From an uncultured Caulobacterales bacterium (GTDB lineage Bacteria > Pseudomonadota > Alphaproteobacteria > Caulobacterales > Maricaulaceae): a DNA stretch of 7,368 nt. A program made the position numbers and the translations under genes. The stretch lies in contig CALLME010000260.1 of assembly GCA_938007945.1 (NCBI GenBank), positions 1-7,368 of the forward strand. Reading direction: 5' to 3'. The notes under the pieces were generated by a model, which had not been told where the DNA came from, made no database searches, and was given only the letters and a program-made list of their open reading frames with translations. Of the stretch, positions 1-6,309 are shown piece by piece. Position 1 is the first letter of the stretch. Each line of letters opens with the position of its first letter.

Positions 1-1849
1 GACTAATCCGTCGACAGAAGCAGAAAAATCTGTGCGCGCGAAATATGACAGAATCAAAGGCTCAGCCGTAAATCCTGTTTTGCGTGAAGGCAATTCCGAC
101 CGCCGATCTGCCAAAGCCGTCAAAGCCTACGCCAAACTTAATCCGCACCGTATGGGTGAGTGGACGGCTGACAATAAAACAACAGTTGCGTCTATGCCAG
201 GCCATGATTTTTTCGCCAATGAAAAATCTGTTACGATTTCAACTGCGCAAGCTGGCGGGGCGAAAATCATATTCAAAGGCAAAGACGGCAAGGAAACTGT
301 TTTAAAAGACGGCCTATCTTATGAAGAGGGCACAATCGTTGACGGCACATTCATGTCTGCCAAGGCGCTCCGCGACTATATTAAAAACGAAGTTGAGACG
401 ATTGAAGACGGCGTTTTGTTCTCAGTCCACCTTAAAGCCACAATGATGAAAGTCTCAGACCCGATTATCTTTGGGCATTTTGTCTCCGTTTATCTCGAAG
501 ACTTCCTCACAAAGCATGGCGACGCGCTCAACTTCAATCCAAATTCCGGCATCGGTACGCTTGAGAAACTCATCGCCGGCAATGCTGAAATGGAAGCGGA
601 TTTGAAAGCGGCCCTCGCGGCGAAACCACCGCTCTATATGGTGAACTCTGATAAAGGCATCACCAATCTCCATGTCTCATCAGATGTGATTATTGACGCG
701 TCTATGCCGGCGGTCATCAAAGCGGGCGGCATTGGTTGGGGGCCTGATGGGGAGCCTGCGAATACGAAATGCTGCATCCCTGACAATTGCTACGCGCCAA
801 TTTATGACGAAACAGTCGAATTTTTCAAACAAAATGGAAAGCTGGATGTTACAACGTGCGGCGCGGTATCCAATGTCGGCCTAATGGCACAAAAGGCTGA
901 AGAATATGGCTCACATCCTACAACCTTCACGGCCGAGTCGACGGGCACGATCTCTATTGTTTTGGATAATGGCGAGACAATCATCCGCCATTATGTCGAA
1001 GCGGGAGACATTTGGCGCTCTTGCACCGCTAAGAAAGCGCCGATTTTGGATTGGATTAAACTCGGTATAGAGCGCTTTGACGCGACAGGTTTGGCCGCTT
1101 TCTGGCTCGACCAGAACCGCGCCCATGATGCAGAGTTGATTAAATATATCAAACCTGCTCTCGTTGAAGCTGGCAAGGATATCCCAATCCTCGCACCTCG
1201 AGACGCGACGCGCTACACGCTAGAGGAAATGACTAAAGGTCGTGACGTTGTGACAATTACGGGCAATGTGCTTCGCGATTATCTGACGGATTTATTCCCG
1301 ATTTTGGAATTGGGGACATCCGCGAAGATGCTCTCTATCGTCAAATTGATGAATGGCGGTGGATTGTTTGAAACGGGTGCGGGCGGATCTGCACCGAAAC
1401 ACGTTGAGCAACTTCAAGAAGAAAACCATTTGCGTTGGGATAGTCTTGGCGAGTTTTGCGCACTCGGCGAGAGCTTTAATTTTCTCGCGACCAAAGACCG
1501 TCTAAAGGCGGCTGTGTTGGGCGAAGCGGTAGAAAAGGCGACGCAAATCCTACTTGTTGAAGGGCAGTCCCCAGGGCGCAAGGTGGGCGACAATGATAAC
1601 CGGACATCCCATTATTGGTTTGCGCGTTATTGGGCCGAGGCTATCTCTTTGCAGCATGACGACGCGGAGTTGAAGGCGCATTTCGCCAAGGTTGCGGCAG
1701 ACTTAGTTAAACATGAGGAGACAATTCTCGCCGAGCTTATGGCCGATGAAGGCAAGCCCGCAGATATGGGCGGCTATTATCACGCGGATGCTGATAAGGT
1801 TGCCGCAATTATGCGTCCCTCAAAAACGCTGAACGGTATTATTGGGTAG
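1..1849 (+). CDS. icd: Monomeric NADP-dependent isocitrate dehydrogenase (IDH-II type), 5'-truncated by the window edge
   Basis: Oxidatively decarboxylates isocitrate to 2-oxoglutarate with NADP+ in the cytosolic TCA cycle. The frame is open to the left edge (first full codon at base 2), so the GTG at 32 is internal and not the start. About 615 codons are visible of a family length near 740, so roughly 110 residues are missing. Counting from the codon at 32, I see the isocitrate/metal-binding block [16 protein letters not shown] (10-25), HLKATMMK with the active-site Lys135, Asp222 in [14 protein letters not shown] with Tyr292, and [12 protein letters not shown] with Arg415, Asp416 and Asp420. 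The NADP-contacting His457 (APKHV), Arg468 (LRWDS) and Arg516 (GRKVG) follow. From memory these match Ser132, Asn135, Arg139, Arg145, Lys255, Asp350, Tyr420, Arg547, Asp548, Asp552, His589, Arg600 and Arg649 of the Azotobacter enzyme. No frameshift or lost catalytic residue is visible. It converges on the dimeric icd, which is unusual. Confidence 0.97.
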   Translation, partial: TNPSTEAEKSVRAKYDRIKGSAVNPVLREGNSDRRSAKAVKAYAKLNPHRMGEWTADNKTTVASMPGHDFFANEKSVTISTAQAGGAKIIFKGKDGKETVLKDGLSYEEGTIVDGTFMSAKALRDYIKNEVETIEDGVLFSVHLKATMMKVSDPIIFGHFVSVYLEDFLTKHGDALNFNPNSGIGTLEKLIAGNAEMEADLKAALAAKPPLYMVNSDKGITNLHVSSDVIIDASMPAVIKAGGIGWGPDGEPANTKCCIPDNCYAPIYDETVEFFKQNGKLDVTTCGAVSNVGLMAQKAEEYGSHPTTFTAESTGTISIVLDNGETIIRHYVEAGDIWRSCTAKKAPILDWIKLGIERFDATGLAAFWLDQNRAHDAELIKYIKPALVEAGKDIPILAPRDATRYTLEEMTKGRDVVTITGNVLRDYLTDLFPILELGTSAKMLSIVKLMNGGGLFETGAGGSAPKHVEQLQEENHLRWDSLGEFCALGESFNFLATKDRLKAAVLGEAVEKATQILLVEGQSPGRKVGDNDNRTSHYWFARYWAEAISLQHDDAELKAHFAKVAADLVKHEETILAELMADEGKPADMGGYYHADADKVAAIMRPSKTLNGIIG

Positions 1850-1875
1850 GTGAGTAATCCAGAGTAAGTATAGAA

Positions 1876-1906
1876 AAACCCGCCCTTGTGAGGCGGGTTT
1901 ATTTTT
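1876..1906. terminator. Bidirectional rho-independent terminator between the two IDH genes
   Basis: A perfect 9-bp stem (AAACCCGCC at 1876-1884 with GGCGGGTTT at 1892-1900) encloses a 7-nt loop. On the plus strand it is followed by ATTTTT, 27 nt after the stop of the monomeric IDH gene. On the minus strand the stem ends in a run of T's (plus-strand A's at 1874-1878), so it can also stop transcripts coming from the dimeric icd gene, whose stop lies about 145 nt away. Confidence 0.9.
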
Positions 1907-1930
1907 CGGTTAATGTGAGAGGATTGCAGT

Positions 1931-2043
1931 TGGACGGCTCTGCTGAGTCGTATCAAGCCGCAGGTGCGTCCAGTCGAACGGCTATGTCCAATTTGCTTCG
2001 CAAAATTGACAAAGCCGCAGACCGCTAAGCAGTCGCCTGGACG
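1931..2043. repeat. Structured intergenic element with nested inverted and direct repeats
   Basis: No coding capacity is apparent between the terminator and the icd stop. The stretch contains TGGACG (1931-1936) opposed by CGTCCAG (1967-1973), which in turn is opposed by CTGGACG (2037-2043), so the middle copy could pair with either side. AAGCCGCAG occurs twice in direct orientation (1955-1963 and 2012-2020). A near-perfect hairpin, CAATTTGC (1989-1996) with GCAAAATTG (2000-2008), has one bulged base and a 3-nt loop. This could be a dispersed REP/ERIC-like repeat, a 3' end structure of icd mRNA or a small RNA. I cannot tell which from a single copy. Confidence 0.45.
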
Positions 2044-2046
2044 ACG

Positions 2047-3258
2047 TTAAGTCATCTTCCGTTCGAAGTTCTCGGCAATGGCTTCGAGGTAACCTGTCGT
2101 TGTCAGCCAACCTTGGTCTGGGCCGACGAGGAGAGAGAGATCTTTCGTCATTTGGCCGCCTTCAATAGTTTCAATTACAGTGCGCTCAAGCCCAGTCGCG
2201 AATGTCACAAGTTCTTGATTGTCGTCAATTCTACCCCGGTGGGCGAGGCCGCGCGTCCAGGCAAAGATTGAGGCTGTCGAGTTCGTTGACGTGCTCTCAC
2301 CTTTTTGATGGTTTCGGTAGTGGCGTGTCACTGTGCCGTGGGCTGCTTCGGCTTCCATCGTTTTTCCGTCTGGAGTCAGAAGGAATGAGGTCATCAAGCC
2401 GAGCGAGCCGAACCCTTGCGCGACCGTGTCAGACTGCACATCGCCGTCATAGTTTTTACAGGCCCAGATATAACCACCAGACCATTTCATCGCGGCTGCG
2501 ACCATATCGTCAATTAAGCGGTGCTGATATTCGCCGCCAAATTCTGCGAATTTATCGGCAAATTCAGCGTCATAAATTTCTTGGAAGAGGTCTTTGAAAC
2601 GTCCGTCATATTTCTTGAGGATTGTATTTTTCGTCGAAAGATAAACAGGCCATTTACGTGTCAGGCCGTAGTTAAATGACGCGCGCGCAAAATCGCGGAT
2701 AGATTGGTCAAGGTTATACATGCCCATGGCCACGCCCGCTTCGGGAAAATCAAATACTTCGCGTTCGATCTTTTCGCCGTTTTCGCCTTCCCACGTCATT
2801 GTCAGCTTCCCTTTGCCAGGGACAAGGAAATCTGTCGCTTTATACTGGTCACCAAAGGCGTGACGGCCAATGACAATAGGCTGCGTCCAACCCGGGACAA
2901 GGCGCGGGACATTGTTACAGATAATCGGCTCACGGAAGACCACACCGCCGAGAATGTTGCGAATGGTGCCGTTAGGCGAGCGCCACATTTTCTTGAGGCT
3001 AAATTCTTCGACGCGCTGCTCATCAGGAGTAATGGTCGCGCATTTAATTCCGACATTATGCTTTTTGATGGCGTTGGCCGCATCAATTGTGATTTGGTCA
3101 TCTGTCGCGTCACGGCTTTGGATAGAGAGATCATAGTTCAGAAGTTCAATATCCAAATAGGGCAAAATCAAACGCTCTTTAATCATATCCCACATGATGC
3201 GGGTCATCTCGTCGCCATTCATGTCGACAACGGGATTATTTACCTTGATTTTAGCCAT
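2047..3258 (-). CDS. icd: Homodimeric NADP-dependent isocitrate dehydrogenase, eukaryotic-like type
   Basis: Converts isocitrate and NADP+ to 2-oxoglutarate, CO2 and NADPH in the TCA cycle. The protein has 403 residues, close to the usual 404-414, and resembles human IDH1/IDH2 and rhizobial Icd. Visible active-site residues, numbered from the chosen ATG, are Thr77, Ser94 and Arg100 in [10 protein letters not shown], Arg109, Arg132 and Tyr139 in GRHAFGDQY, Lys210 ([13 protein letters not shown]), Asp250 (RLIDDMV), and Asp273 and Asp277 (YDGDVQSD). The segment HGTVTRHYR (307-315) carries the Arg-His pair that reads the 2'-phosphate of NADP, so NADP specificity is expected. The frame extends 16 codons upstream to 3306. 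I chose the ATG at 3258 because an AGAGGT lies 4 nt before it and because family members begin with MxKIKVxNPVVxxDGDEMTR. It is divergent from trmJ and convergent with a second, monomeric IDH. Confidence 0.98.
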   Translation of the reverse strand: MAKIKVNNPVVDMNGDEMTRIMWDMIKERLILPYLDIELLNYDLSIQSRDATDDQITIDAANAIKKHNVGIKCATITPDEQRVEEFSLKKMWRSPNGTIRNILGGVVFREPIICNNVPRLVPGWTQPIVIGRHAFGDQYKATDFLVPGKGKLTMTWEGENGEKIEREVFDFPEAGVAMGMYNLDQSIRDFARASFNYGLTRKWPVYLSTKNTILKKYDGRFKDLFQEIYDAEFADKFAEFGGEYQHRLIDDMVAAAMKWSGGYIWACKNYDGDVQSDTVAQGFGSLGLMTSFLLTPDGKTMEAEAAHGTVTRHYRNHQKGESTSTNSTASIFAWTRGLAHRGRIDDNQELVTFATGLERTVIETIEGGQMTKDLSLLVGPDQGWLTTTGYLEAIAENFERKMT

Positions 3259-3262
3259 AATT

Positions 3263-3268
3263 ACCTCT
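3263..3268 (-). promoter_or_regulatory. Ribosome binding site of icd
   Basis: AGAGGT on the minus strand ends 4 nt upstream of the ATG at 3258. It decides the start in favour of the 403-residue form and against the 419-residue extension, whose first codon at 3306 would place this site inside the coding region. Confidence 0.75.
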
Positions 3269-3359
3269 GTAACGCGGGTGTTGAAAACTTGGCGCAGGCT
3301 TAACACTATGGCCGCGTGTTTTAAAGAGGACTCTCGCTGAAAATGTGAGAGATTGCATC

Positions 3360-4175
3360 ATGGGCGGAGACGTAAAAGATCAGCTTGGACGCGTCGTCAG
3401 GAAAGACGGCGCAGACGTGATGCCTGCCGTGATTTTGGTGAACCCGCAGCTTGGCCAGAATATTGGCGCGTCTTGTCGGGCCATGCTTAATTTTGGTCTG
3501 ACTGAACTCCGTCTTGTGAAGCCGCGTGACGGTTGGCCCAATCCAGATGCAGACGCCATGGCAGCAGGCGCGGTGAACCTTATTAAAAACGCGGCAGTAT
3601 ACGAGACAACGGCGGAGGCGGTGGCAGATTTGAAATTTGTCTTGGCCGCAACAGCGCGCAGACGCGAACTTGAAGTCCCCGTCATTGGGACGGGTGAGGT
3701 CGGCGCGCAGCTTCATGCCTTTGCTGGGCAAGGTGTGCCGACGGGTATTTTGTTCGGGCCAGAGAAGGCGGGTCTGACCAATGAAGACGTCGTGCTCGCA
3801 GATGCGATTCTGACCTATCCGATTAATCCCGCTTTTCAGTCGCTTAACCTTGCGCAGGCGGTGAACATTTTCGCCTATATCTGGAAATCAGCAGAGGGTA
3901 CTGCCCCGCCTGAGTATTTCCAAAAAGAGATATCAGAAGCCTCTTCGCGCGAAGATCTCGTGCGTATGTTTGAGCATTTGGAGGCCGAGCTGGACGCGGC
4001 GGGCTATTTCTACCCCGAAGCGAAAACTGACCTGATGAAGCAAAATATTCGCGCGCCTTTTGTGCGCGCGAAGATGACGGAACAAGAAGTGCGCACCATG
4101 CGCGGCATTATCAAAGCGCTGGCTCAAGGCCGCGGAAAAGCACGCGTTGTTAAGAAAGACGGAGACACGTCATGA
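3360..4175 (+). CDS. trmJ: TrmJ-type tRNA (cytidine/uridine-32-2'-O)-methyltransferase, SPOUT (SpoU/TrmH) family
   Basis: Expected to transfer a methyl group from S-adenosylmethionine to the ribose of nucleotide 32 in the anticodon loop of certain tRNAs. The 271 residues show the three SpoU motifs: NIGASCRAMLNFG (34-46), GILFGPEKAGLTNEDV (129-144, the trefoil-knot loop with the conserved GPE) and NPAFQSLNLAQAVNIF (156-171). A C-terminal helical tail (about 185-255) with RAPFVRAKMTEQEVRTMRG is typical of the TrmJ branch. The start is uncertain. ATG 3360 has GAGAG 8 nt upstream. GTG 3345 would add five residues, and ATG 3420 would give a form starting MPAVILVNPQ, just before the conserved domain. 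A purine-rich AAAGAGGA at 3323-3330 lies too far from any of these. The gene overlaps the next one by ATGA, implying translational coupling. Assignment to TrmJ rather than another SpoU enzyme is inferred from overall similarity. Confidence 0.9.
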   Translation: MGGDVKDQLGRVVRKDGADVMPAVILVNPQLGQNIGASCRAMLNFGLTELRLVKPRDGWPNPDADAMAAGAVNLIKNAAVYETTAEAVADLKFVLAATARRRELEVPVIGTGEVGAQLHAFAGQGVPTGILFGPEKAGLTNEDVVLADAILTYPINPAFQSLNLAQAVNIFAYIWKSAEGTAPPEYFQKEISEASSREDLVRMFEHLEAELDAAGYFYPEAKTDLMKQNIRAPFVRAKMTEQEVRTMRGIIKALAQGRGKARVVKKDGDTS

Positions 4176-4480
4176 CGAAATATCTGGGTTATGTTGCCTA
4201 TATCCTCGCAATCATCGCTGGCGCACGCGGTGTGACCATGTTGGCTATAGTTTTTCTAGCGCTCGGCGTGACGCTACTTTTTGCGCGTAAGCGCCGTAAT
4301 GTCGATCTCTCGCGTCCGTCGGCAGGGAAGCAAAACCCGTTTCTGGATGGTATTTATTTCTTTGCCATACAGCTGCTGATCATGTTTGTGGCTTATCTGA
4401 TTGGGGTATTTGCCGCCTCTAGCGCGGGCGAGATGTTTGGCATGTTTATCTCTGGCAAGCGTTCACTTGAGGGCGGCTAG
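4172..4480 (+). CDS. Small uncharacterised membrane protein coupled to trmJ
   Basis: I do not recognise this 102-residue protein. Hydrophobic segments run at about 4-16 and 20-38 (possibly a hairpin with GARG as the turn) and at 60-83. Between them is a basic, polar loop starting ARKRRNVDLSRPS, which by the positive-inside rule should face the cytoplasm. There is no cleavable signal peptide and no cysteine. The start ATG overlaps the trmJ stop (ATGA at 4172-4175), and GGAGA at 4161-4165 sits 6 nt upstream, so it is a real gene that probably depends on trmJ translation. Its stop TAG shares three bases with the stop of the opposing rarD gene. No function can be assigned; it could be a DUF-type inner-membrane protein. 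Confidence 0.8.
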   Translation: MTKYLGYVAYILAIIAGARGVTMLAIVFLALGVTLLFARKRRNVDLSRPSAGKQNPFLDGIYFFAIQLLIMFVAYLIGVFAASSAGEMFGMFISGKRSLEGG

Positions 4481-5403
4481 ACGGCGACGATTTGTTTCTT
4501 GCGTTGGCGTAGTGCGTCCCATGAAAACAGCGCAACCGCCGTCCAAATACAGCTAAAGCAAATAGCGTGGGCAGTTGTGAAAACTTCGCCGAAATAAAGC
4601 GCGCAACCAAAATGCAGTGTCGGGGCAATGAATTGCAATATCCCGACTGTCGCGAGTTGCAGCTTTTTCGCCGCTACAGCAAAACAGAGCAGCGGCAGGA
4701 CGGTCAGCGGGCCCGCCATGACAAGCAAAAATGTCAGCGTGCTATCTGCCCCGCCAAAGACCGCATCACCGTTTTGCGCGAGGATAAGTAGATATCCTGC
4801 CGCTGGGGCAAGCAGAATGAGCGTTTCAATCAACAGCCCTGGAATAGCGCCAATATCAACGCGCTTTCTAACCACGCCGTAAATCGCGAAACTCACCGCG
4901 AGGATAAGTGAAATCCATGGAAACACGCCGCCGTAAATCGCAAGCGCACCCACGCCGCACGTCGCGAGTAAGACAGCGAAAAGTTTCAGCCGAGAGAGCT
5001 TTTCGCCAAAGAATATCATCCCCGCCACGACCAGCACGAGCGGGTTGATATAATAGCCAAGGCTCGCCTGATATATCTCGCCTATCTGAACCGCCCAAAT
5101 ATAGACGCCCCAATTCAACGCCACGACAGAGGACGATATGACGAGCCAACCGAGCAGTCGCGGATTGCGCAGGCCATTGAGGAGGTCGCCCCACTGACCT
5201 CGTAACGCAATCAGAATAAACCCGAACGGAACTGACCAAAGAATACGGTGTGCGAGAATCTCCACGGCACCCGCCGCCTCAGTGGCTTTAAAATAAAATG
5301 GAAAGAACCCCCAAATCGTGTAGGCCGTGATGCCTGCAATTAGCCCCCAATTGAGCGCGGGGGCGGGGCCGCTTTCGGGCCGAGATGTAAGCTCTTGTGC
5401 CAT
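4477..5403 (-). CDS. rarD: RarD-type EamA/DMT superfamily permease
   Basis: An inner-membrane permease of the drug/metabolite transporter superfamily. RarD proteins are named from an E. coli gene linked to chloramphenicol sensitivity, and their physiological substrate is not established. The 308 residues contain about ten hydrophobic segments (roughly 18-38, 48-67, 84-104, 110-130, 138-158, 160-176, 188-208, 222-242, 252-272 and 276-295) in two EamA repeats. RarD hallmarks are AHRILWS (51-57), NWGVYIWAV (97-105), ASLGYYINPL (113-122), YGVVRKR (175-181), GLLIETL (189-195) and PLLCFAVAAKKLQL (237-250). The residue before ASLGYYINPL is Gln where I recall Glu in E. coli RarD. The start is uncertain: ATG 5403 has GAGG only 2 nt upstream, and GTG 5418 would add five residues without a better site. 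It is divergent from rpsD and converges on the small membrane protein gene with a 4-nt overlap. Confidence 0.92.
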   Translation of the reverse strand: MAQELTSRPESGPAPALNWGLIAGITAYTIWGFFPFYFKATEAAGAVEILAHRILWSVPFGFILIALRGQWGDLLNGLRNPRLLGWLVISSSVVALNWGVYIWAVQIGEIYQASLGYYINPLVLVVAGMIFFGEKLSRLKLFAVLLATCGVGALAIYGGVFPWISLILAVSFAIYGVVRKRVDIGAIPGLLIETLILLAPAAGYLLILAQNGDAVFGGADSTLTFLLVMAGPLTVLPLLCFAVAAKKLQLATVGILQFIAPTLHFGCALYFGEVFTTAHAICFSCIWTAVALFSWDALRQRKKQIVAV

Positions 5404-5430
5404 AGCCTCGAATGTCACGAAATTTGCGCT

Positions 5431-5458
5431 TTGACTATGTAAAAATGACGCTAAAAAC
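5431..5458 (+). promoter_or_regulatory. Candidate rpsD promoter P1 (Caulobacter housekeeping pattern)
   Basis: TTGACTA (5431-5437), a 12-nt spacer and GCTAAAAA followed by C (5450-5458) closely resemble the Caulobacter housekeeping consensus TTGACGS-N10-14-GCTANAWC. It points toward rpsD and lies about 155 nt upstream of its start codon. The assignment rests on pattern match only. Confidence 0.5.
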
Positions 5459-5470
5459 GCGCGCGAGAGC

Positions 5471-5497
5471 TTGACTTAGCGGGGAGAGCGTTTAAAC
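5471..5497 (+). promoter_or_regulatory. Candidate rpsD promoter P2, downstream of P1
   Basis: TTGACTT (5471-5477), again a 12-nt spacer, then GTTTAAAC (5490-5497), which matches GCTANAWC at most positions. It repeats the P1 arrangement 40 nt downstream, as expected for a tandem promoter of a ribosomal protein gene. It is a weaker match than P1. Confidence 0.35.
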
Positions 5498-5504
5498 GGC
5501 GCTC

Positions 5505-5586
5505 TTCACATCTGGGCGACGTCCAGAGTGAGCACGGGTAGGTGTGGTGCCGCCGTTTTAATCGCAATCCGAATTGGTTGGATTGC
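5505..5586 (+). promoter_or_regulatory. Structured 5' leader of rpsD, possible S4 autoregulatory element
   Basis: Between the promoter candidates and the ribosome binding site there are about 105 nt with two hairpins. The first pairs TTCACATCTGG (5505-5515) with CCAGAGTGAG (5523-5532): about 10 bp including one G-U pair, one bulged A and a 7-nt loop. The second pairs GCAATCC (5564-5570) perfectly with GGATTGC (5580-5586) around a 9-nt loop and ends 17 nt before the AAGGGA site. S4 represses its own mRNA by binding leader structures in several bacteria. I infer that this leader may do the same, but it matches no known S4 element that I can recognise. Confidence 0.45.
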
Positions 5587-5603
5587 CGGGCCACGTCAAA
5601 CGA

Positions 5604-5609
5604 AAGGGA
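5604..5609 (+). promoter_or_regulatory. Ribosome binding site of rpsD
   Basis: AAGGGA lies 5 nt upstream of ATG 5615 and fixes the start of S4. The open frame extends 29 codons further upstream, but that part runs through the structured leader and is not S4-like. Confidence 0.85.
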
Positions 5610-5614
5610 CTGTC

Positions 5615-6232
5615 ATGTCCAAACGTATTGAAGCCAAGTATAAACTTGACCGCCGCATGGGCGAAAACATCTGGGGTCGCCCCAAATCACCCGTTAATAA
5701 GCGTCCATATCCTCCGGGTCAGCACGGCCAAGGCCGCAAATCAAAGCTCTCTGACTTTGGTACGCAGCTCCGCGCCAAGCAAAAGCTTAAAGGCTATTAC
5801 GGTAACATCCTCGAGAAGCAGTTCCGTAACATCTACGCCGAAGCCACACGTATGCGCGGCGATGCCTCTGAGAACCTTATCGGCCTTCTAGAGCGCCGCC
5901 TTGACGCGATTGTCTACCGCGCGAAATTTGTGCCAACTGTTTTTGCAGCACGTCAGTTCGTGAACCACGGCCACGTGCTTGTAAACGGCAAAAAGGTCAA
6001 TATCCCGAGCTACCGCTGTAAAGAAGGTGACGTCATCGAAGTGCGTGAAAAGTCACGTACAATGGCGCTTGTTCTTGAAGCACTTGAGTCACCTGAGCGT
6101 GACTTGCCAGAGTATATCTCAGTCGATCCCAAAGCGATGAAGGCGACGTTCACACGTATTCCAAGTTTTGATGAAGTCCCATATGCGGTTCAAATGGAAC
6201 CCAATCTTGTGGTCGAATTCTACTCTCGCTAG
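5615..6232 (+). CDS. rpsD: 30S ribosomal protein S4
   Basis: A primary 16S rRNA-binding protein that nucleates assembly of the 30S body. With S5 it guards decoding fidelity at the mRNA entry. The 205 residues are the normal length for the family. The N-terminal domain begins [21 protein letters not shown], followed by the basic [19 protein letters not shown] segment (32-49). An S4-type RNA-binding domain spans about 93-157 with [36 protein letters not shown] and [12 protein letters not shown], and the end is NLVVEFYSR. The zinc-binding cysteines of some S4 proteins are absent; only one cysteine (135) is present, so this is the zinc-independent form. The gene is monocistronic here, with its own promoter region, leader and terminator, rather than being in the alpha operon with rpsM, rpsK and rpoA. 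Confidence 0.99.
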   Translation: MSKRIEAKYKLDRRMGENIWGRPKSPVNKRPYPPGQHGQGRKSKLSDFGTQLRAKQKLKGYYGNILEKQFRNIYAEATRMRGDASENLIGLLERRLDAIVYRAKFVPTVFAARQFVNHGHVLVNGKKVNIPSYRCKEGDVIEVREKSRTMALVLEALESPERDLPEYISVDPKAMKATFTRIPSFDEVPYAVQMEPNLVVEFYSR

Positions 6233-6254
6233 TTTAAGCGAGACCCAAATGCAA

Positions 6255-6285
6255 AACGCCGTCTCCTCCGAGGCGGCGTTCTTTG
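6255..6285. terminator. Strong bidirectional terminator after rpsD
   Basis: AACGCCG (6255-6261) pairs with CGGCGTT (6274-6280), and the inner TCTC/GAGG extends this to about 11 bp with one G-U pair and a 4-nt loop. The plus-strand tail is CTTTGT, 23 nt after the rpsD stop. Read on the minus strand the stem is followed by TTTT, so it also serves the opposing gene that ends at 6310. Confidence 0.9.
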
Positions 6286-6309
6286 TATCTATAATTTAAA
6301 GACAAAAGA

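Noticed and set aside
32..34. GTG as the start of the monomeric IDH
   Set aside because: The same frame continues open to base 2 with residues that fit the family just before the GSAVNP block, and the protein would lack about 110 residues. The gene simply enters from outside the window.
2202..2597. A 131-codon plus-strand frame opposite the C-terminal half of icd
   Set aside because: Its composition is rich in Arg, Ser and Leu as typical of antisense frames, and the opposite strand encodes invariant IDH motifs.
2704..3303. A 199-codon open frame on the plus strand, antisense to icd
   Set aside because: It lies wholly opposite a highly conserved icd gene, its translation resembles no family I know, and it has no sensible ribosome binding site. 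It is a codon-bias shadow.
3281..3309. TTGAAA-N17-CACTAT as a trmJ promoter
   Set aside because: The -10 half is a poor match to either the standard or the Caulobacter pattern, and no second signal supports it.
4048..4072. Perfect 9-bp inverted repeat (TTCGCGCGC with GCGCGCGAA) near the 3' end of trmJ
   Set aside because: It falls on two Arg-Ala codon pairs (RAPFVRA), both written CGCGCG, so protein sequence plus codon choice explains it. No T-run follows, so it is not a terminator.
5406..5409. GAGG as ribosome binding site for rarD ATG 5403
   Set aside because: Only 2 nt separate it from the ATG, which is too close for normal use. The rarD start therefore remains uncertain and I did not list it as a site.
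5528..5614. N-terminal extension of S4 by 29 codons
   Set aside because: S4 proteins begin at MSKR-like sequence, the AAGGGA site precedes ATG 5615, and the upstream part is the structured leader.
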